Below are positions 57,964-64,000 of a stretch of DNA of 64,000 nt, one piece after another (within the stretch, counting starts at the first letter, position 1; each line of letters begins with the position of its first letter). The DNA is taken from contig JAFCMP010000052.1 in the NCBI GenBank assembly GCA_017506865.1, forward strand, positions 124,001 through 188,000. The letters run 5' to 3'. Under the pieces are notes generated by a model. It searched no databases. It saw nothing but the letters and a program-made list of their open reading frames with translations, and was not told where the DNA came from. The DNA is from Tribonema minus (lineage: Eukaryota > Sar > Xanthophyceae > Tribonematales > Tribonemataceae). The position numbers were made by a program, and so were the translations under genes.

Positions 57964-60900
57964 ATGCGTTTGTTAAGGGCAGGCGCATTCCCCACATCCG
58001 GAAACAGACCTGAGCTGTTCTGGTTCAGAGGAAGGCGCTTTCCCGCTATGAACGACACCATCGCACCAGCAGCAGCTGCAGCTCATGGTGCGCCCCCTCC
58101 TGGCCAGCGCCTGGCTGGCGATCGCGACGCGTTTCTGCACATTACGTATCAGTCAACTGACACGTTCTACAAGGACGAGGGCGGGAGGCAGGCACACATA
58201 CAGGTGGACTGCTGCATAAGGCAAGTGGATGTGTGCAGTTGAAGGCACTGGCCTGTTTCCATCTTGCGAACTCGCACATGGCGTGCTGCCGTGCTCTCAC
58301 TGTCGCATTTCCAAAACAGGTCGGCCTGAAACACCGTCAACTGTGACTTTGAGCATCGGATACATCGCGCCAACAGCGTTTCTGCTGCTTGTCCTTGCCG
58401 CCGACTGTGTCTCATGCCGTTGTGATCGTGTCGGCGTTCCCGTTCCTGTGTTGTCGCCAGGACGTCTGGTGCGGATCTTGACTTGAGCCACGTTCCCGTT
58501 CACCTGAGGCTACTGTACGAGACAGACTACCCGGTGCACAACCAGGAGATTCTGACGACGGTGCCGGTGCTCTCGCAGCACCTGGAAACGGACAACAATG
58601 GGGAGGTCACCGTGCGCTTTCGTATCGAGGAGGTGTCCAAGAATCACCGCAGGTAACGCCCCTCACGGTAGCACACTTTGCATTCAGGTCGTACTTCATC
58701 TTCACCAGGTCTTTAAACCCAAGCTCACCACCACCGACACCTATAGCATGTATTCCAAGGACCCTCCAACGAGTTTGTCACAGTAAGCAGGGCTTTACAA
58801 AAGAGCTAGGGTTAGCTAGGCATGCGTGTACAAGGGGTTTCCAAGTTTCCGTTGATACCACACTTCAAGTGCTGAGAATATGTGTGACACTCCATGCGTT
58901 CGCTGCACCTACCACGCCTGAATGTAGCACTGCAACGCCTCTTTTGCACGTGAGCTGCATGCGGAGGCCAAGCTTGGGGTGAGGTTACTGTACCCAGGGG
59001 CAGCCGGAACCCGTCAGGGCTGACAACAGCGCATCGTCGCCTGTGCAAGATCGCAGATGCAGTCACCAACCAAATGGCGCAACGGTCTGTTTAAGGGCAT
59101 CATCAATTAGCTCTGGCGCTCTACTCGTTTGCTGCCCCCTCCCGAGTCCCTCTTGTTGCCGCTGCACGCAAGAATCAAGTCCGCAATGAAGTACAAAATG
59201 CACACGCGCGCTCTGAACCCCAAGTCATCAAGCATCGCGTCCAGCATGCTCGCCCTGATCGCACCCCCTTGCCCATGCGGCCCTGAAGTATGGTGATTGT
59301 TGACTTCATGCAGGGCTGACGCTAGCGTAAACAGTGTTGCCGCTTGAAAGCAGTTTGATCGTGCGGCCCTAAAGTGTGGTAATTGTTGACTGCGTGTGCA
59401 GCTCACGCTAGAGTCACCAGAGTTTCCGCTTCAAAGCACTACGATGACGAGGCTGGCCTGTAGCCCCACCCCCCGTGCCAACAGCCCACAGCCCCAGGGG
59501 CTGTCGACGGCGGCAAAAACGACAGAGGCAATGACACACAGCCCATGCCCCCCTCATAATATCATCCATACACGCCTCTCGCATTTGCGCCTGCCCCCCT
59601 GATGCACTCCCCCCCCCCCCCCCCCTCCCCCCCTGATGCACTGCCCCTCCCCCCCTCCCCCCCCTGATGCACTGTCCTCCCCCCCGCCCCTCGCGCGCGC
59701 GGCGCGCAGCCAGCGCTTCGTGGTGATGATCACGGCGGACACGGCGCGCATGCGCGACCTGCCGCAGATCGAGCCCATCAAGACGGCGCCCATCATGGTG
59801 CTCTCCAAGCGCAAGGACCGCAAGCGGCGCGCGGAGCAGGCGGGCCTCACGTGGGCGCCCACGCCGCAGGCGCCTCCCGCCGCCGCGGCGATGACGGCCG
59901 CCATGCAGGCGCAGCAGGTGAGGGTGCGGTAGTGCGCAGGCGTTGGCGCAGCGCAGCGCCAGGCGCCACCCGTTGCCGCGGCGATGACGGCCGCCATGCA
60001 GGCGCAGCAGGTAGAGGGGGGTGGGCGCAACAGCGCTCGGCGTCAAGGGTTTGGGTGGGTGAGAGTCACAAGTCATTTGAGAGGGGAGTGTGGGGCGACG
60101 CGCAGCATGCGGGTGTTGTGCGCGCCAGGCGCCGCCCGTTGCTGCGCAGATGACGATCGCCATGCGGGCACAGCAGGGGGGGGGGGGGGGGGGGCGCGGC
60201 AGCGCGCGGCGTTGAAGGGTTTGGGTGGGAGAGTCACCAGTCGTTTGGGAGGAGAGTGTGGGGCGGTGCGCACCGATGGGGTCGCGCTGCGGCGCTCGCC
60301 AACATCATTTCTGTCGCTTAAGTCGCGTGCCATGTCGGCGCTGGCGCCGCCCCCCTTCTCACGTACGAGCCCCCCCTCACAGTTACTGCCCTTACACTCA
60401 CTGTCACCCCCCCCACTTCAACTTCAACTTCAATAGGCGGCGGGCGACTCCGGCGGCGCGCTGGACGTGGCCGCGCTCGCCGCGCGCCGCGGCAGCCTCG
60501 GCGCCGCCGGCTTCGCGCTGCTGCCGCAGGCGCACCTGCTGCCGAACGCCGCCGCCGCCGCTGCTGCGCCCGCGGCGCCGCCGGCAGCACTGATGAGCGC
60601 TGCGCCGGCGCTGGCGCTGAAGCGCGAGGCCAGCGCGCAGCACCCGGAGGGGCCTTACACGGCGGCGGACCTGGGGCCGCTGGGGGCGCGCGCGTACCAG
60701 ATGCTGAGCGATGCTGAGGTGCGCAGGGGGGGGTTAGGGGGCGGGGGTGGGCGGGCATTTGTGTTCTGTATGAGTGTACTTGATGTGAATGTGAGGGCTG
60801 AGGCGTGGAGGCAGGGAGTAGGGGGTATGTGTGTGTGTGTGTGGTGCGCGGTTGACGTGGCGTGTCCCTAACGGAGGTGCTCTGTATGCTCTTCCTTCAC

Positions 60901-61663
60901 GGCGGGGGAGGTCACGTGCGTCTGAGCTCTGTAAGGTCTTGTGCTTGCAAACGGGCACGCGTGCGCACTGCGAAGGATAGAATTGTGTGCACTATGGCGA
61001 CGTGTCTGCGGCCGCCGCAGCCGGGGCCGCTGAGCAATGTTGAAGTTGTGCAGGAAGCCTCGCGTGCATGCACGTGTTGCTGCAGCCCGATTAGTTATTC
61101 TGCGACCGCGGCTTGCTCACACACAGTCATGACCCCACCCCACCCCCCTCCCCCCTGCTGAGCAGTGGCACATGGTGGGCGTCGGCGTGAACCCCGAGAC
61201 GGGCACGCCCGACGCCAACAACCCCATCGTCAAGTGCCACGTGTGCGAGGCCGTGTGCATAGGCCTGGTGCACATGCACAGGGAGGGCTGCCGCCTGCGC
61301 CGCCTGCTAGATGACTGCATGTCCGTTCTCGAGGCGGCGGTGCCGGAGGGCGGCAACACCGGCGCTGCCGTCGCCGCAGCAGCAGCAGCGGCAGCCGCTG
61401 CCGGTGCCGGCGGCGGTCCGCAGTCGGCGGAGCGGCGCGGCGGCAGCAGCGGCGGCGCAGGCGTGGTGCAGCAGGCGCTGCCGGTACCGACGCTGCCCGG
61501 TTCACATCCCGCCTGGATGAATGACGCGCGCGGCGGCAGCGGCGGCGGCGGCAGCGCTGCGGCGGCAGCGGCGGCGCAGCAGCAGCAGCAGCAGCAGCGG
61601 CAACACGGCGAGTTCTCGCCCGCCAGCGGCATCCACGCCATACTGCACGCGGCGGCAGATTGA
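57964..61663 (+). CDS. Unrecognised, probably nuclear protein
   Basis: Five exons join in phase: 57964-58220, 58461-58652, 59710-59917, 60437-60718 and 61166-61663 (TGA). They give 478 residues from 57964 or 450 from the ATG at 58048, which I prefer because the upstream part looks unconserved. Intron 1 has a GC donor in ideal context (AAG|gcaagt). The N-terminal half is beta-rich and ordered: FLHITYQSTDTFYKDEGG, HVPVHLRLLYETDYPVHNQE, VTVRFRIEEVSKNHRSQRFV, then PIKTAPIMVLSKRKDRKRR, a basic nuclear-localisation-like run. The C-terminal half is Ala/Gly/Gln-rich low complexity around VKCHVCEAVCIGLVHMHREG, a possible Cys/His metal site. The strand pattern recalls Runt/Rel-type beta-sandwich DNA-binding domains, but this is inference only. 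Confidence 0.7.
59860..60195 (+). repeat. Three tandem copies of an exon 3 donor edge, then poly-G
   Basis: The exon end (GCGATGACGGCCGCCATGCA GGCGCAGCAGgtg, 59888-59920) is repeated at about 59979-60013 with a gta donor and at about 60146-60176, where the copy runs straight into 19 G bases (60176-60194). Each copy is preceded by a GCGCCAGGCGCC(A/G)CCCGTTGC segment. Confidence 0.92.
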
Positions 61664-62959
61664 TTGCGTACTGGCGGATGCAATGGGGATAGTGCTGCCG
61701 TGTGGGCTGCGCGTATCGGGAGCTGCGCGCTTCAGGGTGCTGAGCGTTATCGCTGGCGTTGCGAGCAGCGACAGCGTCGAAATATGGCGCGGCAGCGGCA
61801 GCAGTAGCTTGCTGGTGCAATCTGTTTACTGTGCAAGCTGAGAGCCTGAGGCCGGCAGCGCATGGGACCAAACCGAAGCCTACATGCGTCCATCACAAAC
61901 TTCAAGTTTGGAAGTGCACTCGCAGGTCAAGTTCTCGGCTACCACAACAGCCAATCTGTTCATGTGTGGCGGGCGATCTATGCAGCGCCTTTTGGGGGGC
62001 TGTCGGGGCAGCGGCGGCGCGACGCGCTGCTTGCGCACATGCTGCTGCCGGAAGCTCCAAATCACTGTCACTGGGTATGCGCTTTGCGGCGCGCGTGGAG
62101 CTGCCGTACTTGCGCGCGTGCTGCCGCGCAGCTTTGCGCACGGTGCTCGATGCCGTATATGAGTTCCTCAGCGCTGCGCTGTGCGCCTAAGCGCGTGCGT
62201 GCGTGCGTGTCTCATGATCGATTGCCAGAGTTGTGGCTGGACTGTACATTGCAAGCGCAGCCGAGCGTGGCCATGAGACGTTGTTTGCTTTTGCTGCGTC
62301 AGGCGCCGCGCGGCGCGCAGTGTGTGTGTGGCGTGAATGCGGAGCGTGCCACACATGTCATGTGATGTTATCATAGATGAGGCGGTAACTGCTCCATCGT
62401 GCATGTCAGGAGGGCCAGTGCGCTGCCATACACTCGTTGCACCCATGAGATGAGGCTTTTTGCGTTTCTCTCGCTGCAGTGCTGCTGCTGCCTGTCGCAG
62501 CTGTTGAGCCTGCAAAATTGGATGCCTACTACATATGTCATGAGCAGTGGCGTGCCTCAATGATGCAGCTTGCGGGCATTTTTGCAAGTGCCGTCCTTGC
62601 CATTGGCGCCGTTTGCACATGCAGCAGGTGGGTGGCTGGCTAGATGACGAATCAATCTCATCTGGTGTCCATGTCTCTTGTCGACACGCGCCACAGGCTG
62701 CATGTGCTTGCATGCAATGCATTGATTGTGAGGTGGCATGCGCTTGCGGCCTGCCGTGGGTAGAAGTGGTTCATCCAACACTGAAACATGATGCATGCCG
62801 TGCATGCAGATGAACAATAAGGCAGACCCTTGCCACAGACATCATATGACAACAGTATGGTGGCATGCGGGGAATATGATACATGTAGCAGCAAGCGCAG
62901 CAGCACAGAGGCACGCACGGGCACAAGCTTGTGTAATGACAGGCAGGATCCCGTCGTAA
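61664..62959. other. Convergent intergenic region
   Basis: No gene recognised in 1.3 kb. An AACTTCAAGTTTGG motif is at about 61898 and a small GTGCGTGCGTGC run near 62198. Confidence 0.4.
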
Positions 62960-64000
62960 TTATCCCCGCACTTTCGGTCCGTCAAACACCATCGCCGTGG
63001 GGTTCTCAAGCTGCACCTTGGTCAGCACTGAAAGGTATTGCTGAGCTCCTGACAGCAGTGCCTTCTTCTCGATGCGGAACTTGAGCGCCGTGATGAGGCG
63101 CTGCCGGTGGCGCTGCTCAGGCGTCGGCTCCGCGCCCGCAAAGCGCGCCTGCAGCATCGACAGTTACAATTGCGAAACACAAGCATCAGCCAGGACAGCA
63201 AAAGTGGTGCACCTCACAGCGTTGGAGAGAAGCGCGGAGGCGCCGGGGGGGGGGGGGGGGGGGGGGGGCAGGGTGTGTGTGTGTGTTTCAGTCCTAGGAT
63301 CCTCTCCAGATGGTCTTCCGATTCTGGGCAAATGAGGCTGCTAGGGAAGGCGGTGATGCCAGACGCTTGCTAGCACACAAGCTCAGACTTGCCATGTGCT
63401 GTTCTCCAGGGCTGGCAAAGCGGACATGCGAGAGTACACATCAGAGTGCCTGCGCCGCACGTGAAGAGTGCGCGGAAAAACGCACAGATCCATCCTCGCA
63501 TGGCTCACAACCCTCGTTGTGTGACCAATGCACACGCACGCGCGTAAACACGCATTGATATACTTTGCAACGAGGTACATGCGCACTCTGGTATCAAAGT
63601 CGAGCTCAAATCATCTGAGGCCTTTTTATAAATGCCCTAAGCGAAAGCTACTGTACCAGAAACATGCACACACACGCACGCAAGAACCCGCCATGCAGCA
63701 ACAGCAAGTACGCTTTGCCCCCCTCCCCGCAGCAGCACTCCCCCTTCAGCAAGGCTCCCACAAACTTCTCACTGGGTGCACCTCAAGCAGGAGTGCACGA
63801 TGTACTTCATGTACACCTCACAAGAACACTCTACTGCTGAGCAAGTGCGCACCTTGGCCTCCTCAGCGCGCAGCAGCGCTCGGTCCTCGGCGAGCCCCGT
63901 CGCGCCTTCGCACGCCCGCGCCAGCGCGAGCCGGCACGTCACCAGCAGGCACATACGCGTGCGCGCCTCCAGCGCCACCGCCGCAGGCGCTGCGAACGCG
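62960..64000 (-). CDS. C-terminal end of a SET-domain / Rubisco-LSMT-like protein methyltransferase (partial)
   Basis: Two minus-strand exons are visible: one running in from beyond 64000 and ending at 63853 (AAG|gtgcgc), and 63148-62960 (TAA). They join in phase. The protein reads LARACEGATGLAEDRALLRA, EEAKARFAGAEPTPEQRH, RQRLITALKFRIEKKALLSG, then an unrelated tail. The pattern TxLxED-x-ALL, then R...A..FR..EK..L, matches the end of the helical substrate-binding domain that follows SET in LSMT/SETD3-type lysine and histidine methyltransferases. The catalytic SET domain would lie right of the window, so the call depends on about 75 residues. The intron contains 24 consecutive G bases (+ strand). 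Confidence 0.6.
63245..63268 (+). repeat. Poly-G run (24)
   Basis: Uninterrupted G run in the intron of the minus-strand gene, read as poly-C in its transcript, followed by a short GT run. Confidence 0.95.

Noticed and set aside
61117-61871. Minus-strand open frames opposite the last exon of the unrecognised + gene
   Set aside because: Antisense readings of GGC/GCA repeats. The + strand frame fits all intron phases.

Overview
The window is nuclear DNA of a unicellular eukaryote, probably a microalga. It is not bacterial or organellar. Every recognisable gene is cut by spliceosomal introns: about 55 introns in 12 genes, from about 100 bases to over 2 kb. Most introns have GT..AG ends, and at least three fit only as GC..AG. 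Many internal exons are far richer in G+C than the introns around them. Telomere-type CCCTAA/TTAGGG runs lie inside introns. I cannot name the lineage. Two inferred families (DUF1415 and a Rubisco-LSMT-like C-terminal domain) are common in photosynthetic organisms, but nothing here proves photosynthesis.

Layout, left to right: first exon of glucosidase II beta (-, runs off the left edge); UTP15 of the small-subunit processome (+); a 4.7 kb gene-poor stretch holding a tail-to-tail inverted duplication of a coding-like unit; DPH5, diphthamide synthesis (-); SGT1 co-chaperone (+); a DUF985/cupin_5 protein (+); ribosomal protein uS12/RPS23 (-); a SAM-dependent methyltransferase-like protein (+); a gene whose in-phase exons join an F-box, a RING-CH (MARCH-like) domain and C-terminal membrane helices (+); FKBP12 (-); a gene that appears to carry two DUF1415-like domains in tandem (+); an unrecognised, probably nuclear protein (+); and the C-terminal end of a SET-domain/LSMT-like methyltransferase (-, runs off the right edge). 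Exon models were built by hand. In each complete gene the intron phases agree across all joins.

Four gene pairs are divergent with short gaps (369, 288, 644 and 263 bases) and probably share promoters. The other neighbours are convergent or co-directional. Most genes are housekeeping: ribosome assembly and translation (UTP15, RPS23, DPH5) and protein folding, quality control or turnover (glucosidase II beta, SGT1, FKBP12, the F-box/RING-CH protein). They do not form a pathway cluster.

The most unusual property is how the introns are built. In nearly every gene, one intron next to an exon carries one to four tandem, decaying copies of that exon's edge, including the splice site and some flanking intron. 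A roughly 120-base dispersed repeat also occurs four times, each time inside an intron of a different gene. The 8-mer TTGAAGTT/AACTTCAA recurs about two dozen times. Homopolymer C/G runs reach 40 bases.
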